From contig OZ035962.1 in assembly GCA_964034945.1 (NCBI GenBank), positions 111,512,234-111,576,233 of the forward strand: a stretch of 64,000 nucleotides of DNA, written 5' to 3'. Below are positions 10,340 through 21,823 of this stretch, piece after piece (within the stretch, counting starts at the first letter, position 1; every line of letters begins with the position of its first letter). The translations under genes were made by a program, and so were the position numbers. The stretch is from Chrysopilus asiliformis. Lineage: Eukaryota; Arthropoda; Insecta; Diptera; Rhagionidae. The notes under the pieces were generated by a model, which saw nothing but the letters and a program-made list of their open reading frames with translations, had not been told where the DNA came from and ran no database searches.

Positions 10340-10869
10340 AAAACATAACAAAAGCTATAATTGCCAAGCTGGCAATTATTGAAAACCCGTATGGTGATAT
10401 TCGTATCAAAATTCGAACAGTTGTACCAAAATTCCACTTTGAAGTCAAACTTTCCAATAAGATTTTTTAAAATTTATTCCAATCGGATTTTGATGTATGG
10501 GAGTTTTATGTAAAATCATATCCTAAATAACTTTTGTTCTTGCACTTTTTTGACAAGATGCACCGTTTTTCAGATATTCGCAAAAAACGTTTTCGTTCTA
10601 ATGGTCAATTTTTGCCCATTAACGAACCATTTTTGCCCATTAACAAAATTAAAACGAATCTGCGTAAAATTTCAAGTCTGTAGCTCAATCCGTGCGCCCG
10701 CAATCCGCGCCACAGACGGACGGACGGACGGACATGCTAAATTCAACTTTTTTTATCATTCTAAACACACTGGTGTAATTAATTTTTGTGTGTGATGACG
10801 GGATCTTGGCGTTACAAACGGTAAGGCAAAGTTAATATACCCTTTGGTTTCACCATACGGGTATAAAAA
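10340..10869 (-). repeat. Family B repeat, inverted copy
   Basis: Nearly full copy of family B in the minus orientation: it runs from AACATAACAAAAGCTATAAT to TTCACCATACGGGTATAAAA. The array is short here (ACGGACGGACGGACGGAC). Family B carries CCGTATGGTGA near one end and TCACCATACGG near the other as subterminal inverted repeats. It has no coding capacity. Confidence 0.8.
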
Positions 10870-10952
10870 GTTTTACTTTTTTCCTAGCCACATCGAAGAG
10901 TGTTCTGCCCTCCCCACTGCCTATAAGGTCATCAAGTAAAAAATTATTATTT

Positions 10953-11380
10953 ACTAGCTTGCATACCCGTCGTTGCCGGGTTAAGTAGTTTCCCGGCTCG
11001 GTAGTTTCCCCGCGAAAGGGTAACATAGAGGAAGAGCTAAGTTTCGAGATCACTTTATCCCCTCCCCTTACTCCCCCACCTCTCGGGCTACTTTTTAATG
11101 GGTCTATGTTGGGGCTGGACGCCCGACGAATATCTATGCCAAATTTCAGGCTAATCGATTCGGTAGTTTCCCCGCGAAAGAGTGACATAGCGCAAAAACT
11201 AAGTTTCCCACCCCACGCGCTACTTTTCCGTATGCCTATGTTGGAACCAGAACTACCACAGACATTCATGCCAAATTTCAAGTCAATCGGTTCTGCCGTT
11301 TGTGCTTGAAAGAGGAACTGACAGACAGACAGATAGACAGACAGACAGACAGACACCAACTCATTTTTATATATTAGTAT
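10953..11380 (-). mobile_element. Helitron/Helentron-like element, copy 2
   Basis: Inverted relative to copy 1: it opens with ACTAGCTTGCATACCCGTCG (3' end with the hairpin) and closes with ATATATTAGTAT preceded by a GACAGACAGACAGACAG run. It is shorter than copies 1 and 5. The 169-codon minus-strand frame across it is a repeat-derived artefact. Confidence 0.6.
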
Positions 11381-12691
11381 GATTAATAAGCTATCATTTC
11401 AGGTCACCTTACATTAAAATGAAAAACAATTAGGGTAGAGCCTATTAAAACACCTGAGACTATAGACTCGTCACGGGGGTTAAAACATTACCACTTAAAT
11501 CGAATTTTTGTCGTATAATTCATGCTAATTAAACACATTTCTTTTAATACCTGCATAAACTCAGTCGTATTGATACAAAAAAACAAATCGTGATCATATC
11601 AGCAATCAAAACATACCAAGATCTTAAAGGCTCAACTATGATAGACATAAGAACGCATATGTAGCTGCATATCGTCGGTGATAGTGCAATACCGCATATG
11701 AACAAAAGTAGCAATTTTGAGATTTCGGGCCTAAATGTTCGAAGTGATGAATTGCTTACTTTAGGAGTCATGCCATCTGAATTATTCAATAGGTAACCGC
11801 TCATAATGAGGTCCCAAAAAATCTTAGACGAGAAAATCTCTTTAAAGGGTTAGAAATATCAAACTTTTTCTTCCCCCTGTAAAATATTCAAAATATAGAT
11901 ACGCGGTATTGCACTATCACCGACGATATGTTATTTCCAGAATAAGAAAGTCCATGTTATTACCCACAATAGACATGTGTCAAAGTGTTGCCACTTTCAA
12001 ACCTTCGTTAAACTTTCGTTAAGCATGAATGATTCGATACCAATGGAACTGGCATATGTAAATAGTGAACATACCTAAAATTTTTGTGTGAATTTAATAA
12101 TATTGTGGCCATATTAATTTCCACTTTAGGTAAAATGAAGATTAGCTTATATGTTGACAGCTATGTATGTCAACATTCGTTGGGAATTTGACATTAACAT
12201 ATGCCCTCCTATGTCGATCGTAGTTGGGCCTTTACTCCCTACACAATTATTCTTGATGATGTATTTAACGAACAGAAATATGACAAACCCATTAAAATTC
12301 CAAAAATAAGCCTGAAAAGTAAAAAAGGAAAAGTCATTTTCATAAATTATTAATTTAATAACATAAATCTACCAAATCAATTCACCGGGGAGCAAAAAAA
12401 AAGTAAATACCGAACAATTTAGCGGATGGAGAAAATCAATTTTCTTATTAAATTGAGAAACAATATAAAAGCCAAATAAACGAAAATTATTTTTGAATAA
12501 ATATTTAAAATTTTTCCGTTCATCATTCTTTCTACATTGTATTATAATTTTTTTTTCGTTTACATTCAAATTTTTCAAAGTTTTGTTTATTTTTTTCATT
12601 TCATTTGATTTTGTATTTTCTTTTGCTATGCGCACACTAACAATAAAAAAATTGGTAGATTTGATTTTCATTCTATATTTATTATTTCCAG
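11381..12691. other. Intergenic or intronic AT-rich DNA upstream of the exon at 12692
   Basis: Apart from the inverted repeat at 11668-11930, no gene or shared repeat was recognised. A pyrimidine-rich tract ending TATTTCCAG leads into the exon at 12692, so at least the right end is intron. Confidence 0.4.
11668..11930. repeat. 263-bp element with perfect 28-bp inverted repeats
   Basis: Bases 11668-11695 (starting CATATCGTCGGTGATAGTGC) are the exact reverse complement of 11903-11930. The interior is unrelated to other repeats here. No clear target duplication was found. It is likely a recently inserted MITE, or a structured intronic hairpin. Confidence 0.65.
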
Positions 12692-12864
12692 AGCTTCCAG
12701 TCTCATCATCATCATATCCAAATTGTACAAATGATCAAACAATAATCCTGGATGCAGGATGCGAAATAACGAATAAAAAATGTCAATGTTGGCCTTCGAT
12801 GAAAATCTGTAGTAGTATAGATAGCAGTCCTCTAGTTACCAGAAGGCAATTCAAAACCTTAGAG
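12692..12864 (+). CDS. CRIM1/Crimpy-like exon (cysteine-rich segment)
   Basis: The acceptor is TATTTCCAG at 12691 (an alternative CAG ends at 12700) and the donor is GAG|GTATGT at 12865. The exon begins inside a codon and ends in phase 0. It encodes a cysteine-rich segment with the motif GCEITNKKCQCWPSMKICSS, followed by FKTLE. This resembles the part of CRIM1 after the IGFBP-like domain (GC-I-N-KC-C....CS). Fly Crimpy is the CRIM1 homologue that binds a BMP in motor neurons. Earlier exons, with the start and signal peptide, were not found and probably lie to the left. The family call is from memory of CRIM1; another cysteine-rich secreted protein is possible. Exon structure is more certain than identity. 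Confidence 0.6.
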
Positions 12865-13198
12865 GTATGTAAATTTATTTCTATATCTATCCTGTTTAAC
12901 CTTAACCTTAACTTGGCAAAAAAATGTATACAAACTCTTGAAAAAGAAAAAAAACAAAATCTGCAAACAATCAGGAATAAGCGATTTTGTTTTTCCTTAT
13001 ACCATTTTCACGGTTCAAGGTATTGTTTTCTTATATGTTTTCCGCATTTTCCTATTCTTTTATATTTTATTCTTGCACAACTTGGCATTTTTTACACCTG
13101 AAGTTTCCCATTTTTGATCCTTTTTTAGCTGCCTTTTCCAAACATTTCCATCGTTTTTTACCAATACATACAAAAAATAAAAGCTAACATATTTGCAG

Positions 13199-13323
13199 GA
13201 CTGCCAACTTAATTTACAAAATTTGCTTAAAATTGAAATGGACTTCGATGAGGACTACACAATTTCGCCGCGAAGTTTTACATACCGAAAGGTCAGAGGG
13301 AAACGGAGATCGATAAGAAAAAG
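13199..13323 (+). CDS. CRIM1/Crimpy-like exon, next segment
   Basis: The acceptor is ATATTTGCAG|GAC and the donor AAAAG|GTGAGT. The exon starts in phase 0, matching the exon ending at 12864, and ends in phase 2. It encodes DCQLNLQNLLKIEMDFDEDY, then a strongly basic tail with GKRRSIRKR. The join FKTLE-DCQLN continues the CRIM1-like cysteine pattern. The basic run could be a proprotein-convertase site, which is inference. The intron from 12865 to 13198 is 334 bp. Confidence 0.65.
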
Positions 13324-13700
13324 GTGAGTGAGCACTTCGTTAGCATTAAAAAAAAATTCGCCTTCTACCTTTATAACAAGTCAATGTAAACACTTATTAC
13401 TTCCCTATAAGGAAAAAGAAACAAGAAATATGGGAAAAAAGGAAAACCTCACTCATAAAAAAACATTACTTGAAACAAAGAATACACAACTTTTTATACA
13501 TAAAATACATGTTAAAATACGTGATGATACATGGATATAATCCATACGAGGGTAGGGTAAAAAGTTTTTGGTGTGGTATCGAAAACACATGAAAATCGGT
13601 CGAGTTGTTTTCGAATTGCAGCTTTTTGAAGAAAATGCGAGGTCTATCCTGCATAAGAGCTTGGGTGAAATAATCATCAGTTATCTTGTTTAAGAAATCA

Positions 13701-13934
13701 GGGCACCAATCATGTATTCCGACGCGTCTCTGTCTTTCGACTTCGACGCAGCTTTTAACTCTTGACTTCGCCATATCTGCAGTTTGAAACTTCTCAGAAT
13801 CGTCACTATGAATCCAAACGTGATTCTGACTGTCACTCCAGGAAATTTGAAGCTGATGATATGACGAAGTCAAGAGTTAAAAGCTGCGTCGAAGTCGAAT
13901 GACAGAGACGCGTCGGAATACATGATTGCTGCCC
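13701..13934. mobile_element. Family E fold-back MITE, copy 1
   Basis: A 234-bp near-palindrome. The left arm begins GGGCACCAATCATGTATTCC and the right arm ends with its inverse; arms of about 80 bp contain GACGCGTCTCTGTCTTTCG. Copies of exactly the same length occur at 50865-51098 and 54185-54418. No protein is encoded. Target duplications are unclear; GAAAT occurs on both sides of this copy. Confidence 0.8.
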
Positions 13935-14395
13935 AGGAAATACTTAGCAGTAATCCTGCGTCAATGATTTGATGTGATTTGTTCGGATCGTGGCGACTAA
14001 GGTTGTAAACAAAGTGAATACGCTGAGCAATGCGGTGCGATGTCCAATGCGGTTATAAATGACGGATTCAGATAATGTGGAATCCGATGTAAGCAATCTT
14101 AGACAGGTGTGAACTTGATTAGGTTTCATTTAATATGACAATAGAGCACCATTTCAGTCATTTCTAACCGAAAGTATCCCCAAAATGAAATGAAAACCCA
14201 CATGTGTCTATATCTCAGAAACAAATTTCATAAGATTTTTGATATTTGATAACATTTTTCAAAATCACAAAAACTCCATTATTTTAGCGTTATCAGAGAG
14301 ATGAATTGAAATTTCCACACGCAAAAATATCGAATTTCCACCACCCAGATTCAGTCAGGGACCTGTAACAATTTTATGTTTTTAGCTTAAACTTA

Positions 14396-14667
14396 CACTC
14401 AGAAAAATGGAGGCTAACTCGACGACCTACATACCGCGTAATTGGCCTCCGGCAGGCGCGCGTTCGCCTGCATGTGGGCAAGTAAAACTGAGTTGACCTG
14501 TGGTCGGAGAAATTCTGAAACTAAGCCACCAGCAGGTGAAGTAGGGCATTGGGAGCTGCACGAGTTGACCTTAGATAGGTTAACTCTGACCGCTAGCTGG
14601 CTTACAGACACCTCTGTAAGGTCAGAGTTAACCTGACAAAAAGTTGACCTGGACATTTTTCTGAGTG
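14396..14667 (-). mobile_element. Family C MITE, copy 1
   Basis: A 272-bp element with terminal inverted repeat CACTCAGAAAAATG / CATTTTTCTGAGTG. Six near-identical copies occur in the window. An internal palindrome is built on TTAACTCTGACC / GGTCAGAGTTAA. An 80-codon frame (start MSRSTFCQVNSDL) runs across the element on the strand opposite this reading. Target duplication could not be settled, so the superfamily is left open. Confidence 0.85.
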
Positions 14668-15032
14668 GAGCTTAAATGTTTTTCGCTCGTTTTTTTGCAC
14701 CAAATATGCAACTCTCGTGGTAAAAAAATTTGACAGCGCGATTGTCCTCCATGAGAAAAGTGTTGCCATACATGTGTTTAGTTGGAGGCAAAGTCTTATT
14801 GCTTTAGTAATGGATGGTTTTGGATTTAAAAAAATTATAGAATGCGCCACAAATTGTAGTCGCAGTGTTTTTCGATATTTAAAGTCGCCGTTGTTGGGAA
14901 TATCGAGAAAAGCCAATTATAAACGTTGAGAAAGTCTTAGCAAAGAAGACTAAAAAAAACTCTGGCTTTAAAAGTTCTAACTTAAGGACTACTTGACTGA
15001 TTTAACTGAAATTTTCACTCATTTTTCTTTAG

Positions 15033-15241
15033 GAAAGGATATATGAGAGAGAAAAGCAAAAAAAAAACGTATTATTTCTTGCCAAATCCGGAACTTTTCA
15101 ATCTATCCCGTCATAGTTTTCACTTTGCATTTCAAAAAACGTATCGCCGAGAACAACGACGAGAAAATGTTGAATTGTACGTGAAAATATACAGAAAAGG
15201 AAACATCCAGTTGACCTCCAAGACTACATATTCGTATATCC
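15033..15241 (+). CDS. Probable further exon of the CRIM1/Crimpy-like gene
   Basis: A strong acceptor (TCATTTTTCTTTAG|G) is followed by one base that completes the codon left open at 13323 (AG+G), so the frame continues exactly. It then reads a basic stretch (YMREKSKKKTYYFLPNPELF) and RRENVELYVKIYRKGN. The frame remains open to 15414. The end at 15241 is a guess: it is the only phase-1 donor (C|GTATCA) that would match the exon candidate at 15437, and it is weak. If it is a last exon it would end at the stop near 15414. No domain was recognised. Confidence 0.5.
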
Positions 15242-15436
15242 GTATCAAGATGACAAGAGGAATAGGGAAAAGCATCAAATCGCATTACCCGTACCCAAAA
15301 TGGCTTTTCCCTCTTTTCCACAACGTCTTCACTGTTTCTTTTGTTCTGCTGTACAAACATTCATTTTATAAGATACACATTAGATTTATCTATTACCTTC
15401 TATATGTAATATGAGTTTTATTTATATTTATATCAG

Positions 15437-15536
15437 ACAATATAGTTATTATATACCACAATATGGTAGACGGAAAGCGTCTGTCTGATGGAAAAGTGTC
15501 GGTATACAAGTCTTGTGAATTTAACTTCTATTCAAG
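15437..15536 (+). CDS. Candidate exon of the same gene
   Basis: The acceptor TTTATATCAG and donor TTCAAG|GTAAAT bound 100 bp that are open in only one plus-strand frame. The text includes NMVDGKRLSDGKVSVYKSCE. It needs an upstream exon ending in phase 1 and itself ends in phase 2. A VWC-like reading (VDGK...DG) is tempting given CRIM1, but the expected cysteines are mostly missing. Confidence 0.3.
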
Positions 15537-15845
15537 GTAAATTTGCCTTTTCGCGAGATCTATGGCGGTAGATAAGATAAGGGAAATTCAAAGTGCTCTC
15601 ACGAAACAATGCTAAAGGTACTACCTATACCTGGACTATACGTATATCTAGCGTTATAAGTATATATCGATGAAGGAAAGAAATCCGTAAGGCAGTCAAA
15701 CAAATAGAGATTACCTATTTTTCGTTAGAGTCAGCAGCCTTTAGCCATTTGGGATATCTCATGTACAGCGTGGGCTCCAAGGCCAACCCCAATTTCGAGT
15801 TTCAGTCCCGGAACACAATCGAAATCGCAATTCTCGAATACTTAC
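15537..15845. other. Short unassigned stretch between exon candidates
   Basis: Presumed intron or intergenic DNA. From 15737 onward the plus strand is also open behind possible acceptors (for example CAGCCTTTAG at about 15746), so a further plus-strand exon overlapping the minus-strand candidate cannot be excluded. Confidence 0.3.
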
Positions 15846-16065
15846 AACCTTGTCTTCAAATATCCTGACTCTTGCCTTTTTTCTAGGCACAAAATCTTTC
15901 CGTCTCTCGTTGAAATTCGACCCGGTTCTCAGGTTCAGGTTTTTTTTTGGAGAAATCCCGGGTTGCGTGTTACTAGTAGAAGGGCGGCTGAGTGAGTGGT
16001 TGCTCGTTTCCGTCTTAACGTTGAAGGGATTTATTGAATTGTGAAGAATGCCAAAAGTTTTGTTG
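15846..16065 (-). CDS. Candidate minus-strand exon, product unknown
   Basis: On the minus strand an acceptor ACCAG at 16066 and a consensus donor GTT|GTAAGT at 15845 bound about 73 open codons. The translation is hydrophilic and polar/basic (NERRKDFVPRKKARVRIFED), like a disordered nuclear protein segment. The region is richer in G+C than its surroundings. No in-frame ATG occurs at its start. Two plus-strand frames are also open across the same bases, so strand and reality are uncertain. Confidence 0.3.
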
Positions 16066-16884
16066 CTGGTATTAGTCACATTTTCAAAAGCAATAGGGTT
16101 TTTTTTTTATTTTTTCGCGTCGTAGGGCACATGAAATAGCTTATGGCAGTACCTTTTCTTCGACACAAATAACTCAGTCCCAAATATTTCAGTGAATAAA
16201 GGAAATACGAAAAATCAGATGAATAGCATCGATTTCTATGAAAAGTATAGTTTCACATGTAGTCAGAATAGGAATGTGAATGGCGCCCTTTATTCGATAG
16301 ACGTCAGACAACAACACATGGAACATATGTTTCCACATTGTTATTTTATTACACAGCCCTAGAAAAAAGAGGAAATATTTTTGGGTTCTTAAGGTTACAT
16401 TCCTAGAAGTAATTTTAGGTTAAGTTCTATAGAAAATTAAGTAAAATCATCAAACAAGCTACAATTTCTGATAAGATGTTGCTTTGAAATCTAAACATTT
16501 TTTTTTAATTTTACCAATTTGTGTGGAATTTAAGAGATACACTGGGAGAATATATAGACGATCACACCATGATTAACATAATGGGAAAGCAAATATTTTC
16601 GGCGGTTTTTTAACAATAGTAATTTTTAGGAGCATGTCTTATAAGTAGGGTGACCATACGTCTCGGAATGGCCGAGACCCAATCGGATTTAGGCCTGGTG
16701 TCACGGAAACTAAACTTTCGTCCTGGAATAATGCAATCACGTGTTGTAAGTTCTTGATCACCAAAAAAATTTACTTCAACATCCATAGATTTTGCCCGCG
16801 GCATTGTTTCCTAATAAATTACTACCTCTAATGCAATTTTCTTTAGCAAAATCACCTGCGAGGAATTTCATTAAATAAGTTTCA
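16066..16884. other. No supported gene; one degenerate repeat
   Basis: At about 16647-16740 the text begins GGGTGACCATACGTCTCGG, resembling the end of a widespread degenerate DNA transposon. The 64-codon minus-strand frame there is probably derived from it. The rest is AT-rich with no shared repeat. Confidence 0.4.
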
Positions 16885-17886
16885 AGTAGCAGGAAGACCG
16901 AGCCATGCTCGGAGAACTCAAAATCCTCCTTTTGCTGATTTTTTTTTGGAGAAAAAAGTAGATTCACGTTATCTTATAGTTAATTTCCTGAGATTGGAAA
17001 TTCCCAATCCAAAAACGCCCTCTGCTAATTTCCTTTAGAAAAAAAAGAAAGGATACTTTTGTTATCACTACAGGACCTTCCGTTTCGAATTTTCAAATTC
17101 TATTGTCAGATACAGGATTAGCGACATAGAAAATCCCTTTGACATTAATCTACTCGAAAAGAGGATATTCGCATCATCCTTATAGGTCCTTTAATCCCCT
17201 AAAAACCCCTAATGCCAATTTTTTCCGAGAAAATATGAGAAAAAGGATATTTACGTTATCCTTACATTCGCCGGAACAGTCCCGGATTTAGGCATAATTC
17301 GATTTAGTCATGAAACCAAAAATTTTTTCTCTGTTACGGAGTTTCTCCATAAGACCTTCATCGTGTTTTCCTTCATTTTTTCCAAAAAAATCGCCTGCGG
17401 CGCAACTTCTTCTTTCGCCTGCGGCGCATCGAAAAAAAATACCATAAAAAGTGATTGAAAATTCAATTATTTTAGAAAATACCTGGCGAGGGGTCTCGAG
17501 GGGAGGGAAAAGTGAGGTTTGTAGTGGAAAAATCGAAAGGTCTTAGCCCCCTTAGTAATACTGTAAAGTTTCATTAAGGTCGGACCACCCAATTCGAAGA
17601 CACCAGGTGAGGGGTATCGAGGGGAGGGAAAAGTCAGGTGTGTAGTGGAAAAATCGAAAGCCCTTAGCTCCATTAGTAATACTGTAAAGATCGGACCACC
17701 CAATTCGAAGATACCAGGCGAGGGGTATCGAGGGGAATTTTCTCAGAGGGGAGACCTACCTCGATCGATTCCTTGTCCCCGAAAATCCTTAACCACCAAG
17801 TTTCGTTAAAATCGTTAGGCCGGTTTTAGAGATCGTTTGTGCAGACAGACAGACAGACAGCCATTCCTCGTATTATATTATAGGAT
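16885..17886 (-). mobile_element. Family F rolling-circle-like element, copy 1
   Basis: Read on the minus strand it begins CTATCCTATAATATAATACG with a GTCTGTCTGTCTG run close behind. It ends with the palindrome CCGAGCATGGCTCGG and CTTCCTGCTACTTG. A microsatellite near the 5' end and a hairpin near the 3' end are like the Helentron-type copies, but the sequence differs. Between 17480 and 17740 it carries about two and a half tandem copies of a roughly 110-bp block (GGCGAGGGGTCTCGAGGGGA and so on). A second copy lies at 25288-26013. No Rep/helicase gene is present. Confidence 0.5.
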
Positions 17887-19419
17887 AGTGGATTGTTTGT
17901 GTCTAAATGTTTTGTCTGCCGCGTTGCTTATAAATTTCATAGCCTAAAGCAGGGCCGTACTTTTCTTTAGTTTTTTTCTTCGGAAAATGGTTTCAAAAAC
18001 TTGCAAAAATACATTAAATTTCTGCATTCGGATTCACTTTGCCCCCTCCCCTAATTTTAGCCACATTTCGGGATACTTTTTGTGTATCTATCTTATAGCT
18101 GGACCCTTGATGATTATCTATGCCGAATTTCAGGATCGTTGGCTCGGTAGTAAACTAAGCTTCGGATTCAGTTTACCACCCTAAATTTTTACATGAGAAT
18201 CAACATTGAAAATTAAAAAAAAAACCGAGGAAATATTCATTAAAATGATTATGTTGGCAAAACACGAAAAACAAGAAACCCTTGCGTTGTCGTAACGTTT
18301 GAAAAATCGTTTAATTCCTATCTAAAATAAACTTTGTCTTGATTATATTACAAAATGTTCAGTCGAATTACACCCTTAACACATAAATCCCGAAATTTCT
18401 TAGAATGTTATACTTTAGCGCAAATCTCTTATTTATCTAAATCTACGTGGAATTTTTCGTGGAAAATAAATATATATTCCCAAAAGTGCCTAATCATATC
18501 ACAGTGTTATTCATGGAAACTTTTCAGGCGTGATATTATACGAAAATTACAGAGAAAACAAAATTATTTAATTTTTCCCATTGTTATTGTTATGTTGAAT
18601 GCCAACATAAATGCCAAGATTTTTTTTTGTTATATTTTATTTTGTTATTCGGATTTTTTAAAGGAATTATCTCATTAGCCCTAGGTGACTTAATTTCTTA
18701 GGCTGTTTGCTTGTTGTGATTCTGTCAGTTTGTGTCTTGATCGTCTACATTTTTGGCATTTTACATGTTTCTTACCTCTCGTATTTCGGCCCGGTTCCGT
18801 TCAGTCCTAGTGCCTCGAGTCTCCGCTTCACTCAATTTTGTTGTCTTCATTTTGTGTGGCAGTTTTGAAAAGGGGTTCATATTGGGGGTGATAAGACCTT
18901 AACAAGGCAAACTTGGTATTAATGGGATGACAAAGGACATTTACATGATAAGAAAGATAAATGAGCATTGCCTCTTTTATGATAAGCACTCAAGTTCAAG
19001 ATTTCTGGTACCTAACTTTGAGAACTACTCTTGCCATTCCTTTGTCAATTTCATTGCCATGGGGCTAGAATTACCTGGGTTGGGATTGGTGTTAGTTGGA
19101 TTTGTTTTTCCTTTTGGCACAAACAAATCCTCAATTACCTACTTAGGTTGTTTTTAAGTTGTTAAATACATGTGAATGATCAAATATGATATGTTCGTAG
19201 GTCGTTCAAAAATTGTCATGGAATTTTTTAATTGGAAATAAATTCTTAGGATTATGTTTTTAGCCATGCGTTAAATTTCTTCCTTCACACAATTTTTCTA
19301 TAAACAAAATATAAAAATATTTTAATATAAAGACACAAGAAAAGCTCCAATTGTCACGTGCCAATCGTCAAATACACTACACTACAGTATATGACAACAG
19401 AGAAAATTTTTATTTTAAA
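17887..19419. other. AT-rich DNA without a recognised gene
   Basis: Frames at 18355-18678 and 18927-19157 have no supporting splice sites or family likeness. A short block near 18010-18180 resembles the degenerate C-rich repeats elsewhere. Confidence 0.4.
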
Positions 19420-19775
19420 AAAATCCATTTGTTTGGGAGGGGGCGGAGGGAGTGGTTCAAATGAATTTTGATGTATGGATGAGCTATGTAAAATCCTATT
19501 CTAAACACATTTCATTTTCACAATTTTTTCAATACGACTCACCGTTTTCGAGAAAATTGTAAAAAAAAACTATTTCGTTTGTATGGGGGTGGGTGGAAGG
19601 AATGGTCCAATTTTGCCCGTTCAAGAACTACGAGAAACGCCATTGTAAAAAAATTAAAGTCTTTAGCTCAATCCCTTTGAAAGTTATGGTGCTCAGGGAC
19701 AGACAAACGGACGGACATTCGGAAATCAAAAACTTTTGTCATCCCAAACGTTCTGGTGTAGTTCATTTTTGTCTC
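19420..19775 (-). repeat. Diverged family B repeat
   Basis: The same order of landmarks as family B in minus orientation (TTTTGATGTATGGATGAGC, CACCGTTTTCGAGAAAATTG, a GACAAACGGACGGACATTC run, TCTGGTGTAGTTCATTTTTG) but strongly diverged. It represents an older subfamily. Confidence 0.65.
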
Positions 19776-20559
19776 CAACGATATGCACTGCATCTACTCG
19801 AGTTAACTCGGACAGTGTGCTTTTTTGGATAATTAAATATTAAAAAAAACATCTGGCAGAACTTTAATTTTGTCAATCCAAAGTTTCGAACTTTTCCTGA
19901 CGTTTTAAATTAAAATAAAATTCTAACCCTTCGACCCTAGTAATGAGCGCAGTTTTTCTAAAACACTTCTTTCAACACCGTTTTTTTGTTTGCTTAATTT
20001 CCCATTTTAAAACTTAATCAATTTATAGCTTAAAATACGAAACAAAACTTTTATGAAATTAAAAAGATTTTTTTAAAATCCATTTTACGCTGGATAGTAG
20101 CTTCTCACCAATTTTACATCGGAAAAGCGTTCCGGAAAAACCCATAAAATCGCTGGTTTATGTGGTAAAAAATGTTGTTGCTTTAAATAAAAACTTTTAA
20201 GCCAGAAATTTTACTGTGTGTTTAATTTTTAGCACATCCAACGAGCATGCAATTTATCGGATTATGTGAACAGACTGCTGGCTGTTGTATAGTTGGAAAG
20301 TAGTCAATGTTTATTATTTTCACCTATTTCCGCTGGACGGATTTTTTTTGCAAGCATTTTTCTAGGTCGAGGTAGTCAGAGAGGATGCAAATACTTTTAT
20401 TTTATTGTTGTCGATTTTGCTGGAAAATCGGATGGGAAACAATTACTCACTTGATGTGAATAATTGTTGTTTTTTGGATTGATGGTTTTCCAGTAGAAAT
20501 ATTTGTAATTGCATTTTTCGGGGAAATACTACTGTTATTTATTGGTATTCATATTCCGT
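19776..20559. other. AT-rich DNA, nothing recognised
   Basis: No open frame of note, no splice-bounded segment and no repeat shared with other parts of the window were found. Confidence 0.45.
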
Positions 20560-21283
20560 ACTAGTTTGCATACCAGTCGTTGCCGGGTTAAAGTTTTTTT
20601 TGCATATTTTTTTTTACCAAAACCCAGAGATGACTTAAAACTTTTGAAAAAAATTCATTATCCTTTCAAGACTTCCGTTTCGAATATGGAAATTCTAACA
20701 CCAGATTCGTAATCAGCGACCCCGAAAACCCACGTGTTATATTTCTCAACATTCTAAAGCTAAAGGGCAGGCTTCATATCAAAAATCAATGTTTTAAAAC
20801 ACGAACCTCCTACCCACCCCCGTTTAACACCGTTACGTGTGGAATTCCGAAAAACCACGCAGACGATAGCAGGTTAGGCGGATTACAGAGAGGGGAAGGG
20901 GTTGATATTGGTGGATATCAGGGTTGACTTTTCTAATGTTGAAAACCGGATCCAAATTATTTCAGAATTGCAAGGAATAGTTGGAGAGGGGGTTCATAGA
21001 GTGGGGAGGGCGTTGAAATTTTCTCCTAGTGGCTGGCCCGTCTAAATATGGAAACCGGATCCGAATCTCTTCAGAGATATCAGGGAAGTTGTATCGAAAG
21101 AAGGGGGTGGGGAGGGGGGGGGGAGAAGGGGTTAATAAAAAATATCCTATCCTTTGTTCTGCAAGTGTATCTACGCGTGTGCAAATTTTCATCGAAATCG
21201 GTTTGGCCGTTTTCGCATGATGCCGGAAAAAAATATTCAGACAGACAGATAGTACCGACAAATAAATATAAATTTTAAAAATG
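20560..21283 (-). mobile_element. Helitron/Helentron-like element, divergent copy
   Basis: It opens ACTAGTTTGCATACCAGTCG, matching the 3' end of the Helentron-like copies with one change in the hairpin, and closes near a CAGACAGACAGATAGTACCG run followed by ATAAATATAAA. The interior (blocks such as GACCCCGAAAACCCACGTG and GGATCCGAATCTCTTCAGAG) is shared with the subfamily at 35873-36620. Frames inside it are artefacts. Confidence 0.5.
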
Positions 21284-21823
21284 AAGGGTATTCATAGTCC
21301 TCTTTTAAATTGCGAGTAATTTTACCGCTTGGTAATTCAGTCAAATTTAACAGAGTTTTACCGAGACGGTAACTTGGTTATTCAGGGTATTCACAGTCGT
21401 CTTTTAAATTGCGGGTAAATTTACCGCTCGGTAATTCAGTCAAATTTAACAGATTTTTACCGAGATGGTAATTTGGTTCATGTAAAAATGAATTACCGGA
21501 TTCGGTAATTGTAGACATGCCTTGAGTCGTGTTTTCCAGCCCGGTTATTCGGTATCAAGAATCAACCGCGAGTGGCGCTAGTAATGTTTTTAGTTGTCAA
21601 ATTTTCTCGCTGGTTTTTTTTGTTAATCTCATCGGACTGCAATTTTTTTCAATTTTGATAGCCGTTGCCACAATAGAAATTCAAAAGAATACATCAAACA
21701 TGGATTTAAAGGTATGTGACCTCAAATCTGTGCTGTGGGATGTTCACAGCAGAATATTTTCAGTCTTTTAATATTACCGAAAACACCGAATACCCAAAAT
21801 TAAAAGAGGACTGTGAATACCCT
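21284..21823. mobile_element. 540-bp DNA transposon-like element with 26-bp terminal inverted repeats
   Basis: The left end starts AAGGGTATTCATAGTCCTCT and the right end is its inverse with one mismatch. At the left end a roughly 98-bp block is tandemly doubled (21286-21383 and 21384-21482), each beginning GGGTATTCA and containing ACCGCTYGGTAATTCAGTC and TTACCGAGAYGGTAA. No transposase is present. Target duplication is unclear (possible TA-rich site). Confidence 0.65.

Larger units (their letters stand above)
13324..15032. other. Intron of the CRIM1/Crimpy-like gene, carrying two MITEs
   Basis: The intron is bounded by GTGAGT at 13324 and TTTTTCTTTAG at 15032. It carries a family E fold-back element (13701-13934) and a family C MITE (14396-14667). 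The small frames at 14602-14929 on both strands lack family similarity. Confidence 0.55.
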
